A stretch of 64,000 bases of DNA. It comes from Scolanthus callimorphus (Eukaryota; Cnidaria; Anthozoa; Actiniaria; Edwardsiidae). This document shows, piece by piece, positions 22,237 to 34,751 of this stretch. The notes beneath the pieces are model-generated. The model had not been told where the DNA came from and ran no database searches. It was given only the letters and a program-made list of their open reading frames with translations. The DNA is taken from the NCBI GenBank assembly GCA_033964015.1, contig CM066912.1, positions 21,439,073-21,503,072 on the forward strand, in the 5' to 3' direction. Made by a program: the position numbers and the translations under genes. The number at the start of each line of letters is the position of its first letter. The stretch's first letter is position 1.

Positions 22237-22252
22237 TTTATTGTGCAATAAA
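22237..22252. terminator. Back-to-back poly(A) signals shared by convergent genes
   Basis: The 16-bp near-palindrome TTTATTGTGCAATAAA contains AATAAA for the plus-strand kinase (22247-22252) and, on the minus strand, AATAAA (22237-22242) about 47 bp past the transposase stop. One short site could serve both convergent transcripts. This rests on motif and position only. Confidence 0.55.
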
Positions 22253-22288
22253 GTGTTGTTGTTGTTTGTAAGTGTGGAATATCAACCT

Positions 22289-25200
22289 TCATTCTATTGT
22301 ATAGCCTCCAAAGACTTTAGTAACAGTACAGACACGCAAAATTGACTTAAAGTAAACTACATCTTCTTGATGAGTTAGCAACCAGACACCTTGTCTTCTG
22401 GTTTTCTTATACCATGCTACTGTTACCTTCTTGTCTATTTCTGTGACCTCGGTAACATGCCCATACCACTTCTCATCTAATTGCCCCATCACCTCAATTG
22501 TCTCCTGTTCTCTAGGGTAAATAGGAACCCTCACATCACTAGCTACATCTGGAGACTTGAAGTCCACTATAAGCCAATAGCCAGGTTTGGCCAGTTGTGA
22601 AGGCTCTGGGTACAGCATCACCTTTCTCTTGATCATATATGAAGGCTGAACAGTGTTTCTTTTGTATTCTCGGGATATCACTTGTGGGGATCCACACCAC
22701 TCATGCAGTACTGGGCTGTCATTATCTACTCTTGAGATGAGATAATCACCATTAACAAAGATGTGGTATGCATTATTAACAGGCCCAACTAGCATAATAT
22801 CTGAAACCTTCATTGTCCACTCTTGGATTCGACATGATGTTCCCTTTTGGATTCTCTCAGCTTCCCCAAACTCATCCAGGGTCAGAATGCTCTTGACTTT
22901 TTTCAAAATGCGAGGGATGTTAACATTCAATCCTTGTCGCCTGAAAAATCGCTTTATGTCTGAAATGACATGGTCTGAATAGGCTTGCCGCTTTAACTTT
23001 CCTATCACAACCCCATAGGAAATTGTACGCTCTGTGTTGGCATCCACCTGTATGTTCTTCAGGTCTTTAAGAAGAGCCATTCCAGCAGCAACAGATGATT
23101 CTTGAAGAAAGAATGGCTGACATGCTTCATCATGTTTGAATCTGTAAGCTGGTTTATCAGCAATGTATGTCGAAATGGGCCCATGTACCTCTTGGTAATC
23201 TTCAAGGAAATTCCTTAAGGATTCCCTGACGGCAAAGGTCTTCTCAATCCCTTTGGCATTATGCTTCTGTTGTTTGTGTCTCAATATAGCTCTTTCATAA
23301 AGTTCACAGGAATAATTGTCCATGCTTGAGTGTCTGTAGATTTCCTCTGCAGCATGGACTGAATATTCTAGGTTTTCTGTGCAATAGCCCAATCCGTAGA
23401 ACTCCTCACACTTGATTGCATGAGCCCACATAAGCTTCCTTAGCCGATCGATGTTCTCCTCTTTCCATCCTTGTTTTTGAAGTTCTTTAGAGTAAAGCAT
23501 TTGGACTGCATTACACAATATTATATAGCAGTCATATGCTTGTGATGGTATTTTCTCTGCTAGAGTCACTTTAGCAACACTGCTGAACCTTCAAGAAAAA
23601 AAACAAAAACAAGTTATAATGCATGCCTAGCCCACACAAATTTTTATAATTGTTAATCAATAAAATATAACCACTGGATACTGCCAGTAGAAGTAAATGG
23701 TCCAGTGTTTTTGACGTATGATCAGGTTGATTCTTGAAACTAGGAAAACTGGAGCTACGTAGTAGACAAAGCACAGTCCACGACACTCTAGAGTTCTACT
23801 CCCAGCCCCCTGCAAGAATCATTGGCCATATTCACAGTATCCAGTGGTAGTTACAGTACAGTCCAGATGTAAGCTACAGAAATTAAAATGTTTATACTCA
23901 TTTTACTAAAAAAAACTTAGACTTTCATGATTAAGTTTAGAGCACTCTTTGTGTTCATTCAAGTTGACTTCAAGTTGACTACATTTGAACTTCAATTCCT
24001 GTTCAAATGCAGTAAAACATGAGTGAACATTAAATGTTTATTATTGTGGTCAGTAGTGTAAAATACTCTTTTTTAATTACATGAGTGTTTTACTGGACAA
24101 TACACCACTCATTCATAGATATCATGCCCATTAAGTTGACTTGAACAATTTATTCAATTCCGGTTCAAATGCAGTAAAAGATGAGTGAACATTTATGTAG
24201 CTTAGTTGTGGTCAGTAGTGTAATTTCTCTTTTTCAATTACATGTTTTACTACACCACTCATTGATAGATATCATACAAAACTACAACCATTTTTTTTCC
24301 ATTTTCTCATTAGTGCAGGTACTTTATTGGTCAACCAAAAGTGAAAATCCATTTGAAACATTTTATCCTCTACATATACATTGTACCAATTGCTAGTCTG
24401 CCACTCCTGATAGAGCGAATTTCACATGACTGTCATGAGTACCACTTTGTAATTACTCCTATAGCTTTTATTCAGAATTGGTGAAGTTACTTTGCAATTG
24501 GTTTTACTGCAGTCGTATGTTAAACCGCTCTATTAAAAGCTCAGTTTACTCTGCAACATTTTCAAAGTCAGTTGCATTAGTTTAGTTAAAATGGCATTTA
24601 AGTACAAAAAAAATACATGCAGCCTGACAAATTAATACATATAGGAACAGGAAACTGTTTACTCAAGACCTTAAAATTATATTTTAAAAAACTATAGTTT
24701 TGTTCCAATATCAGAGTAAACCTCTAAAACTACAGTACTGGTACCGTAGTTGCTTGGTGACCAATAATTATATATCGTACCACATCCATCCAATTACAAC
24801 AGCCTGGGCTTGTTTAGGGCAGTTTTCACATGACTGTTGTGAGTAATTGCAAATTACTCAGTAATTGTGATTGCTTCACATTGCGATTGGCGGAGAACGT
24901 GAGCTCTGATCGATCAAGCAATCAGATCGCATGGAGAAAACAATTACACAATTGCTTTTGAAGTAAATTGCAATGGCAGTAACAAAAAACTATGAATTTG
25001 AATTACAAGGCTTTTGATTGGATAGTGAATTACTTTTGAATTACTTTCACAACAGTCATGTGATTAAATCAGATTTAATCTGCTCTGTTTTTTGAATTAC
25101 CAGTAATTTTACTAATCAGTTCATTTCCACAATTCCAAAATTTAGGCATTGCCCTGCCCTACAAAGTACTGATGTCAGGTCACTTTTACATACCTTTTGA

Positions 25201-27481
25201 ATTCATTTGATTTCCATGCACCTAGTTTGTCAGTTAAGGTTTTGATTCGCGATATTCCCTTGGCCTTCTCCTCAGTTGTCCACACAACAGCATCAAGAGC
25301 TGCACCCAGGTCTTGTCTGTTAAGAAGACCTCCATTCTCTGGATCTCTATCATTAATTCCCACAGTTGCATTATCTCCTAGAGCTGGCCACATTTTCTCA
25401 ATGAATTCTCGTTTCAGCATATTGAATGTCAAGTGCATACGGTCCATTGCCATGTCTTGGATGGGATCAAATCCATAAAGGTGGTACAATACAAACAATA
25501 TGCTTACTCCACAAACACCTGTTTCAGTGACAATAGTTTGCCTTGCTGTTACTGTTGAAGCCTCATCCACACGCCTTCCATGCTCAAGTTGGTAGTCAGC
25601 TGTTCTTTGGGGACTTGGTTGTCGATATCTGGCACCAAATTGACCATAGTAATAATGCCTTTTGCATGGCACATAGGTACCATTAACAAGGCAACGACGG
25701 CATCCCACTTTACCACCTAAAAGAAGAGTATAGCATAATGTACAGAACTCTATCTCATGAGTATTTCAAGGGAATCACCTGAAAAATGGTTTGTATGTAC
25801 TCAATAAGCGCTGCCCTTGAACAAGGGCACACATAGAGCAGAAAACTCTAATCAGTGCTGCAGCAGTGTGGCCTTTTTGAGGAAACACTATAATTTGGCT
25901 AAAAAATGACTTAACAATGAATTTTATTGCTAAGTAACAATTTTTATCCTCAGTTCAAGCCAAAAAAAAACAATTCCCCCTGCTATAAAAAAGGAAATGC
26001 TTTTTTTTTCAGAAAATGAAACATTTGAGTTTAGAAGAAGCAAAGCATGTCAATGTTGTTTCAACAGTTTAATATAACAACAGAGATGAAAAAAGCCTTT
26101 TATAATAAACAAAGAAAACTTCAAGCAGACTTTGTTATCTTACCTCCTGCATATAGAGAAATTTCTGCATGGGCCTTCAAATCTGCTGTTCCCATGAGAA
26201 GGAGTGCCCGCACTTTATAATGTCCTTCTTCAATTCTTGTATCACCTATCTGCAGTGCTTGTGGGATTTCTACATCAATTCCATTGATATAGAGTTCTGT
26301 GATGTCATCGACAAGTGGCCTTAAAAATGCATCCATCTTGTGATGAACCCCCTCCTTAATTTGACAGGATGGTATGAAGCTGTAAGTCCGTAATTTTGAT
26401 CCATGTAGACGCTCTTCTTTACTTAAACAAGCTGCACTGTAATGTATGGCAGAAATTCCTCTACTCTTTTTTGAAAAGGCATTAAAGCCATCCTCATGGA
26501 ATATAAATGCTTGGTTCAGAGGGCAGCCCTTCATCACCTTCATTTTATGCATAAAGTCAAACATACATTCCTGGCAGCTCACAGGTATTTCCTCATGGAC
26601 AGACAGAGGATTTGTAGCATTTGCTTCAATTTCCTCAACAGAGAACACATTGTTGCAATTCAGACAGCAAACAGGAAGAAATGTTTCTTTTTGCTCATCC
26701 CAGAAGTAGGACAGCTCTCTAAACCGTGACCCGTGCCACAATTCCTTGAAACCAACATCAATGTTAGCTCTATTAAGCCAATCATCTCTTTCCTTCCAGT
26801 GTGCCATATGAGCTTTTATCTTGTTCTCACTAAGGAAAATGGATTGAACATTTAAACCAAGCACATAGTAATCAATGCATGAGTTCCACTTTGTCTGACA
26901 GTAAGGACAATCCTCTTTGTGTTCTAAAAGGGTGACATGGTTTTCTGAACAGCAAACTTTGTAGTGCCGTGGATCCTTGTACCCCAATTGTCTTAGAAAA
27001 CCCAGAACCAATGTCCAAGACTTGTGTGGTATGTGTTCACTCCCTGTTAGCTCAAATAGGTTTCTCAGTTGGTGCAAAGCTTCATCTTGGGACCATCCAT
27101 ACCTAACTTTTGAATCTAAGATCCTTAAAATGGCTTTCTTTAAGTCTTTATTAACAGCTCCATCATCATCCTCACTGCTTTCCTCATCACTGTCAAATCC
27201 ATTGACACTGGTGTCATCATTGCTACTGTTGTTAGCAGCTGGATTAGCTGCCATGTTGGTTGAGGGATGTGATGGACTGAAACTAGCAGAGTGCTCAACA
27301 TGTACAACCAAATTTTGTAATTCCTCTTGTGGGCTTTTAGGGCTTCCATTTCGTTTTTCTACTTCTGGTATGTTAGAGTAAGCCAATGAATGATTCCTCA
27401 CAGTCCGTTTGTTGCGCAGCACACCTTTGCAAAGTCTGCAGTTACAAGGCAGCAGTTGGCTACTCCGTTGTTTGCCTGTTC
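22289..27481 (-). CDS. EnSpm/CACTA TNP2-like transposase (at least three coding exons)
   Basis: The exons, minus strand, are 27481-26144, 25716-25194 and 23582-22289. All junctions are GT-AG and all frames connect (about 1,051 residues). The first exon is unresolved, because the 27481 exon needs one upstream base. Early: a CxxC-type knuckle (CNCRLCKG), acidic spacer, and a zinc cluster CCSENH...CPYCQ. Then comes the TNP2 core: HEDGFNAFS (first Asp), SFIPSCQIKEG and LRPLVDDITELY. Exon 2 of the set: CRRCLVNGTYVPC and GVCGVSILF...DRMHLTFN (second Asp). Last exon: FYGLGYCTENLEYSVHAAEE with NYSCELYE (likely catalytic Glu), then a C-terminal module with WYGHVTEVTE that resembles chromatin-reader or SH3-like folds only vaguely. 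Intact frames suggest recent function. Confidence 0.8.
23993..24275. repeat. 162-bp tandem duplication in a transposase intron
   Basis: GTTCAAATGCAGTAAAA (24002) recurs at 24163. The following sequence (GATGAGTGAACATT, GTGGTCAGTAGTGTAA, ACACCACTCATT) repeats in order. Both copies lie in the 23583-25193 intron. Confidence 0.7.
24820..25068. mobile_element. Hairpin MITE in the transposase intron
   Basis: TTTTCACATGACTGTTGTGA (24823) pairs with TCACAACAGTCATGTGA ending at about 25063. Inner blocks with AATTACT/AGTAATT and CAATCAGATCGC/GCGATTGG also pair. A related half-copy lies near 24418-24440. Confidence 0.55.
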
Positions 27482-27929
27482 CTAAATAATAGAAAACAAA
27501 GAACATTCAAAAACATCACAAATAAAACTCTGCAAACTACAAGTACATTAAAAGAAACACAATTAAAATAATGACTCATTCCATACACTAATGTCCAGTG
27601 CTCAACCACCTCAGCCACTTGCTAAATGGCAACTAGCTACTAAAATCTAATTGAATTTTCACTAAATGTTCACGTGCCATGAAGCATTTCTTACTTGCCA
27701 AGGCAAGTTGGCAACCACTAAGGGTTGAGCACTGAATGTCTCAAAGATGGCTGACCATGTGTCTTAAGTTAAATGATTGAACACCTGCAAGTGACTTGAA
27801 TCTGCCAGTATACGCTTTTGTAGTGGGTTATCAACAGAACTTACATAGTAAACTCTACTGAAATGTTAGGTTTATATTTGAAACCTTTTTTTATAATCAA
27901 CCTGTCACAGAAAAAGTATGTGGTCGGGC

Positions 27930-28045
27930 AGGGTGCTTAAAATTTTAGGGGTTAAAATTTGGGTTTGAGGTATCTTTTAGTGGTATGGGAGGACAAATAC
28001 TCAAATTTTCTGAGAAAAAAATGGTTTCTTTTAGGGTGTCATGGT
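27930..28045. repeat. TTTTAGGGG-family fragment, cut by a LINE fragment
   Basis: Contains AAAATTTTAGGGGTTAAAAT, ATCTTTTAGTGG and TTCTTTTAGGG. It ends where LINE coding sequence begins. Confidence 0.5.
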
Positions 28046-28615
28046 GAATCTGTTCAGCGCCGAGCTGTCCGCTTCATGACAGGGGATTACAGCAGGAACA
28101 GTAGTGTCACGGACATGATTAACACGCTAGGTTGGCAGTCTCTTGAACATCGTAGAATAGTCCAAGATCTTTCCATGTTCTACAAAATTAATTTCGGCCT
28201 TGTCAAGGTCAACTTTCCACCTGATATTCTACCTAAGCCCGTGTTATACTCTACCAGAGCTAGTGTCCGTAACCATTTTCAGTTCGCCCTCCTTCCAGCT
28301 AAAATCAATGCCTTCCAATTTTCATTTTATTCGCGCACTATATTCATCTGGAATGCTTTGCCCCAGGCAGCTTTTCCACCGACCTCGCACTCAGCATCTA
28401 CGTTTGTAGCGGCCTTACCTAGTAAGCTAACCCGGTGATGGGCTATCGTCCTTAGTCTTACGTTTGTTTTTATATATGTTGCGATATTTTATTTGTATTA
28501 TTTGTTGTTATTTATTTATATATTGTTTGTCATCGTCCTCACTGGTCAGTCGCCGCTGACCGCCCATTGCCGGATTAGCTTGCTAGTGGCAATTATATTA
28601 TTTAAAGGTTAAAGG
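28046..28615 (+). pseudogene. 5'-truncated non-LTR retrotransposon, reverse-transcriptase C-terminal region
   Basis: An open frame with QRRAVRFMTGDYSR, then GWQSLEHRR, the MFYKINFGLV motif and FYSRTIFIWNALP ends at a stop at 28438. This order (QRRA.RF...GW.SL..RR....FYKI..GL....Y..SF..R.I..WN.LP) is the tail of LINE reverse transcriptases of the CR1/L2/Jockey-like assemblage. No fingers/palm motifs or endonuclease remain. An AT-rich 3' tail follows to about 28615. It is inserted in the EnSpm-type element. Confidence 0.75.
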
Positions 28616-29354
28616 TGAAACGAAGTAGTGTCCGTAGACTGTCCGATCCAGTTTCAATCGTAGGTGGAATTCGGGACCATGTTTCAAAATTCTGGTTGAC
28701 AACACCCAGATAGATTAAGATCTTTTTTTGTGGTGAAATTTTATTTTCCCGACAAGCGCCCCGCACGATTTATTTTAACCTAATTTGAACTTAAATTGAC
28801 TCTTTCAAAACTGTAAAACAATTGAACACACCCAAAAACAAACATACCTCTTCTTCACAAAAATGATAAACCTACAACTCTTACCTGCTTTTTCGGTCGA
28901 CTCATTCTCAACCTTTGAGTGATCCAGGGTTGTACTTATAGTTTGTTGTTATTAAGTTGATATGATGGCCTTGGAACGGTCACATCATCAAATTAATGAC
29001 TCCAATAATCAGTGGTTCCTAATATTTCAAGGACTGAATGCGAATCGAGAGGGAGAATCCAGAGCCACAGTTTGCTTCCTTTTGGAGAAATAAACAAAGA
29101 ACCTTTTCTACCACGCGACTTTCGAAATCAAAGCCCGTAATATTTTTGGTCAGCGGCTACCAGAAAAACGACCGCGAAGGCCCTGGGACGAGGTTGCGAT
29201 AAAGCACTGGGACGAGTTCGTAGCGCAAAGCGCATGCGCTATTATGCGCTATAATTTCCCGCTCTTTTCGATTCCGAACGACCATTAGGGTTTTAGTAAG
29301 GAGAACAACAATTCCTGTTTTTTTTGCCGTTTTTGTCCTAGTATCTTTATTGCT
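28616..29354. promoter_or_regulatory. Divergent promoter interval between transposase and third gene
   Basis: This interval separates the minus-strand transposase from the plus-strand gene that may start at 29355. A minus-strand donor (GCAG|GTAAGA) near 28887 could close a transposase 5' exon in the needed phase, but I see no in-frame ATG for that reading. The alternative MSRPKK start at 28907 is out of phase with the next exon. Promoter elements are inferred from position only. Confidence 0.35.
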
Positions 29355-32300
29355 ATGGCTTCTAACTCAATGGTAAGTTTATATTTTATTATAATTACGT
29401 TTTTTTTTTACAGAAACAATCGATTGATTGCGTATAACTGGCGGGCATGGCCCGAAGTTCTGCTAGGTTGTCATGGCGCCATTTTGCAAATTTCCTCCGT
29501 GAAGTTCAATAGCCTTATACGGGATACATTTTAAAAAGCTCTTGCGCTACACTACTTCAAAAACGTTTCTTATATCCTTAGATACAAGATCCACCGGTAA
29601 AATTATAATTTTCGTACATATTTTAGTGTAAAATTTAGCATTGATGAAACGTTTCTTGTTCACCCCAACTGCAACATGTCAGCTGCCTCAAAGTTAAATC
29701 CGTTTCCATCTGCTCCGCCATGTAGGCCCCTGCATTCTTCACCATTAAAATATCAAAAAAGCTTTGGTGGAATTGGCCAAGACAAACGTAGATGCACAGT
29801 TTGCGAACTGTCATTGGAATGAGCTGAACAAGCAACTTTCCTCAATGGTTAACAAGTGCACCAAGGAGAATAAGGTATCTATAAAACTGCTTCTTCCTCT
29901 CAATTTAATAAATCAGAATGATTTTTGTTGCTTTGCCATGCATTCCAAACAGATCATAGAAACTATTGCAATTGAGCATTGAACCCCCAGGGGGGTTCTT
30001 CCCATGTCGACATGATAGGGGTGCTACTCGTATTTTTTAGGGGTTAAAATTGGGATTCAGGTATTTTTTAGGGGTCTCAGAGAAAATTCAAGGACAAGGC
30101 AAAAAATTTTATTTTTTAGGGGTTGAAATCCCCCGAAAATTGAGTGAGAACACAATAATTTCTCTGATTAGTTACTGCAATCTTCGTGAAAGTATCACAA
30201 TTCAAAACAAAATAGCAACATCAACACCTTAAGTATATTACCAATGCGATTTTGGTATTTTTTAGGGCTTATTTTGATCAGTGAGGTATTTTTTAGGATC
30301 ATGACTTTTTATTATTTGATAGATAGATAGATAGATAGATAGTTTAATTCGATAAAACGTTGCAGTTATAAAAACTGAATTGCGTTATATACATAGTAAA
30401 ATATATAAAAATATTTGGCTTTACAAATAATTATATATATAAAAATGGATAAAAATACTTAATATAATGACAATAGTTTTATTTAAATGTATTTAAATTT
30501 ACTTAATCTATTAACTAAGTTAAAAAACTGTGGATTTCCTGATTCTTTATTCCTGACTCTCACTTCAACATGGCGTTAATGAAAGAGCGCTTGAAACGTT
30601 CCGTTTTGGCACGTGGCAAATTATAAGTCCTTTTACGCCTTAGATTATAGTCCGAATTGTGTCTAGGTGGCAGCAGATGATGTAGCTTGTGTTCGGGGTT
30701 GGACGCGATAGAATCGAATAATTGCCTACATAATTCGTTACGTCTATCTTTAAGCGTTGGCAGGCCTAGGCTCCCAAGGCAGTCCTGATATGACATGTCC
30801 GGTGATATAATAGAAAGTACTTGGATTCGTTCAATATCCTCGCAGAGATAAGCGGGGAGCGCATGATGGAAGACAGGAGCGCAGTATTCTAGTACAGGTC
30901 TAATAGTTGTACAATAGAAATTGACGATGTCATTAAGAGGGACGCGAGCCCTTTTCAAGAGAACAATAAAATACAGGCGCTTGTTTGCTTTCTTAATACA
31001 ATCTACAACGTGATTGTTCCATTTCAAGTCATTAGATATTGTAACGCCGAGAATCTTCGCGCAGTCAGTGACTGGAAGTTCTTTACCGTTGATAAAGAGG
31101 GGTGGAAAATTATGAGAGTTCTTCTTAAAGTCGATAATCATCTCCTTACACTTGTCGGCGTTGAGCTGCATCCGCTGTGCCCGAGACCAGTCCTCCACAG
31201 TCCACCACAGACCATCACGGTGGCGTTGGCCTCTACATCGGGATATTTTTTAGGGGTAATTTTCCGATTTCCCGACTGGCACCCCTATCACTTTTACCCA
31301 TAAAAGGGATTGAACCTTATCCAACTTCTCGGAAAATTTTCTCATGTGTCAAATGTAAACTGGGCTTAAAGTGTATGTGAAGAGAAATCAGTTTTTACGT
31401 TGTTCAGTATGTCATATTTGAAGAAGTAACTACTTTCACTTTGAAAGAAATTGGTTAAAATGCTGCAAAGCTTGGTTGTTGTGTATTTTGCTGTTAGCTA
31501 TGGCTAGCACATTCAGCAATCAAGATATCAGTTGACACTGTCTTGAGGCATATTTGTTTTCTACTCTTCAAATCAACGTTAAATATATTATATCCTTGCC
31601 AATTAATTCATTCATTCTTTATTATTTTTCAGTGGCATGGAACAGGCGCTCTAAGGAAGTGCTTTGGCACTTCCAACAAAGAGGCCTTAGAAAACAATGC
31701 CCTAATCAATGATATAAGCTTAGACAGTACAGTGAGATCATTGTATGGGTGCTATGTTGTTCCTGGCCATGGGGTTGTTACCCTAAATGCCAAAGTTTCC
31801 AGATCGTTTGTGGCATCAAAGCTATGCCACGGACGCAAACCGTCATCTTATGGAAAGGTAATTGCATAACAGTCTTTAAAAAATTCACAGAATACAACCT
31901 AGTTAAAATACAAAGTTTCTTTTGTAGAGGGGCCTCTTGTTTGCTTTCAAAGGAACAATTTGGATTTCCAAAGTTGTTGGAGAAAATTCCCCCAGTATGT
32001 GAAACTGGTGGGCTTTCTTTCAAAACCAAGAGATAGAGCTCAATTTCTTTTATACCCCCCCCCCCCCCCCCCTTGATATTTTTTGCTTAAAGTGGGGTGT
32101 GGGCCTCCCACATAAAGTTAGTAATGGTGTGCAAATATTTTAACTTTTTACTAGCAAAAGAATGATGATTCAACACGGTCTTCAAAAAAAAGGAAAGCTG
32201 TAAGTATAGATTCATCTACAGTAGTTCCACCTTTTTTCCTACCATGTTGCTGTTTTATTAAAACAAATACATATAGCAGTGGAACCTCTTTTCATAATAT

Positions 32301-34506
32301 TTTTCGACTTATATTTATTATCACAATCATCATTGTTACTAAATTGCAGACCATGACTGACTCATCAAATGAAGCCAATAAATCAAAAAAGTCCAGTAAT
32401 GTGGACAATGCGGTGAGTGATAATACTGTATTTATAGCAGTGGTTTCAATAGGCATTCAAAAGCAGTGATTTCAATAGGCAGCTGCCTGTGATTTATCAC
32501 TGCCTACTTTTTTTACTGAACCTCAGCTGTTTAGTGATAAAAAACAAATTGATGCCTCTAATTTAACTTTATCTCCTATACCAAAGCCTCCTACATGAAA
32601 CCCCTGTGAGAATATGCATGTAGTTTTAGTGATATAGATTTTCCATGGAATAAGAGGAAATGTACATGCCATTATTGTCCCTGCTATTATCATAATCATA
32701 ATTTTGTTACTAAATTGCAGACCACAACTGAATCTAACGACGCCAGCAAACCTAAAGAGTCAAGTCATGCAGACAATGCTGTGAGTAAAATAGTAATGTA
32801 TTTTCTAGTTTTTATGCATGATGTTTTAGTGGTACTGACTGTATTTTCCCATGCAAAGAAAATAGGATGCAGATACTGGTACTTTTGTCCCTACCCTCAA
32901 TATTCTTTTGTTTTGGTTTTTAATTAAGATCCAGGATAGAGAGTGTGAAGTACTTGAAGCTGACAAACCTGATGATGCCCAGGCCCAGGTTAGTATAAAT
33001 AACATTTAGTGCCTGGACATTATTGTGTACAGTCAACTCCTGTTTTTGCAGACATCCAAGGAAGAGGAGGGGTATTTTTGGTGTTAGTAATAGTAGAGCT
33101 CAATCTTAGCCATTTTCAGTTACTGTGTTCACATGAGGGGCAGGCTTTGTCCGGATGACTTGACTTTTTACATTTGCTGGATGCCAAATACTCCATAATG
33201 CCTTGTGGTCTTTGAAACAGTTACTGGTCATTTAGGAAAACAATACATCTTTCTTATTCTTTAACTTTATGGTTTAGGAAACAGAAAGTGATGTACCAAG
33301 CAGCGAAGAAGAGATGGTATGTTCAATCAGATACATGTATTTTCCCATCTATCCCAAATGCAGTGCAGAGCTGTCATAATGTTTTGAATTAGGCAGCTGC
33401 TCAAAAAAGTAGCGGGCTAAAAAAAATTGACTGCCCAATCCTGTCTTGCTTTTGAAACTTGCCAAGTCAATTCTGACACAGGTGCAATGTTGGGAGATTT
33501 TCAAGAAGAGTAAAATTTGAGGATTCAAGGCTTTTTATTCCATTTTCGCAAAAAAATAAGGGCTTAAGGCTGCATCTAACAAAGTTCTGTGGTTCTAATT
33601 TTTTGTATCCCGCATTTGGCAAAAAAGTAGCAGGCGATTACAAGTGTGGTAGCCGGTGGAACTCCAGCGGTCACTGGCCTGTTCTGACAGCTCTGGCAGT
33701 GGTTATTATAAAGCTTATTTAGTGATGCTGTTCTGCATGTATTGCTTAGCTTATTCTATTTTTGCTTATTTTACAGGAGTGTGAAATGTCGGATTTTGAA
33801 AAAAGAAGGCAAAAAAATATAGAGGCCCAAGAGTTAAAGTTGGGAGAACTTGGCTTTGTAAGTATACATGAGAAAAAAATATGAAACAAGTAAATTAAAG
33901 GCCCATAGTCAACCAGGAACCTTTCGCTTTGTTTACAATTGGATCTATTGTCATTCCGCCCCTGTGATTTGCTGCAAGGTCCCAAAGGGGTTCCTATCGT
34001 ACTGTTTTTCGCATTTCACATGTTCAAACTGCTAATTTGCATCGAATTTTCAACTGTGTTTTATTCTTGTGTGCCTGAAATGCGACTTGGGTGCCTATGG
34101 GCCTTTAAAGAAGTAACTTTGGCGAGTTTTATAGCACCACTAACCCCATCCCATTTAAAAGAAAACCATAGAATAGCTTTTGTCTTTTTTTTTCGTTTGT
34201 GTTGATTATAAAGCATGCTGAGGTGTCCTCCTTCTTATTTATTTTTTTTTTATTTCTTTTCAGCTGCCATCTGCAAAAGCCCTTGTGGTAGCCTTGTTCT
34301 ACCTAAAATTGAAAAAGCTGGAGCAGGTGTTATTGCCCAATCTCAAGAAACATTTCGCTGTCCTCAAACTTCCGTTTGAGAAAGGCCTATCTAAAAGAAC
34401 CCTTTGCGAGGATCTTGGAAAGGAAGTATTTAAGAGGGAACTCATAATTCCCATTTCCAACGATCAACCCATTGGCCCAAATAACCTCAAGTTTAGCAAG
34501 AAATAG
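29355..34506 (+). CDS. Multi-exon passenger gene of unknown function in the EnSpm-type element
   Basis: Eight exons join in phase 0 with GT-AG ends: 31633-31857, 32155-32199, 32350-32412, 32721-32780, 32929-32988, 33278-33316, 33777-33857 and 34264-34506 (271 codons plus an upstream part). A possible first exon, 29355-29372 (MASNSM then GTAAGT), and an exon ending at 29875 (ELNKQLSSMVNKCTKENK) are less certain. The protein starts with a compact domain (WHGTGALRKCFGTSN, VVPGHGVVTLNAKVS), then a basic SSKKRK patch, Ser/Asn/acidic linkers, SDFEKRRQKNIEAQELKLGELGF (a short basic-helical motif) and a basic C-terminus. I do not recognise a family. In plant CACTA elements a second protein (TnpA) binds subterminal repeats; a similar role here is inference. 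AATAAA lies at 34613. Confidence 0.65.
29975..31300. repeat. TTTTAGGGG-family element split by a LINE insertion
   Basis: The left part (29975-30310) has CCCCCAGGGGGGTTC, GGGGTGCTACTCG and three TTTTTTAGGGG blocks. The right part (31236-31300) has ATTTTTTAGGGGTAA and CCCGACTGGCACCCC. The segment between them is the minus-strand LINE. Together they make one nested insertion. Confidence 0.55.
30315..31235 (-). pseudogene. 5'-truncated LINE, reverse-transcriptase C-terminal half with (TAGA)n tail
   Basis: The minus-strand frame (31198 to 30560) begins inside the RT domain: EDWSRAQRMQLNADKCKEM, KILGVTISNDLKWNNHV, NKRLYFIVLLKRA, RPVLEYCAPVFHHAL, then LPTLKDRRNELC and ERFKRSFINAM. This is the thumb and C-terminal region of CR1/L2/Rex-like LINEs. 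The catalytic FADD box lies upstream and is absent. The 3' end carries a seven-unit GATA/CTAT microsatellite (about 30317-30344), typical of LINEs with simple-repeat tails. The ~210 codons are intact, implying a fairly recent insertion. Confidence 0.8.
32290..32800 (+). repeat. Exon-intron duplication inside the unknown passenger gene
   Basis: Two consecutive exons (32350-32412 and 32721-32780) encode similar peptides (T-x-T-[DE]-S-N...S-S-[NH]-x-DNA). Both are preceded by TTGTTACTAAATTGCAG and followed by GTGAGT(G/A)A. The similarity extends into the intron upstream (ATCATAATCAT/ATCACAATCAT), so a genomic block with its splice acceptor was duplicated. Confidence 0.75.
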
Positions 34507-34751
34507 AACTTATTGTGCAGCATTATGAAAGAGGTCATAACAACCCATGATATAAGTAGTGATATAAGTGATATGAGTAGTGAATTATGCAGGGTACTTT
34601 TTTTTCTTAAAAAATAAAGGGTGCTTACCTGATAAATGTGTTCACAAAATTTAATTTAATTTAATTATCAACCCCCTAAACTGGCTACTTATAAAGTAGT
34701 GTTGTTATGACTTCTTTCTTGGATATTGCACTTTGTCGCCATCATTTATTG

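Noticed and set aside
22761..22982. Plus-strand open frames opposite the transposase (22761-22982, 25197-25478, 26446-26729, 26977-27381)
   Set aside because: Antisense shadows of well-supported transposase exons.
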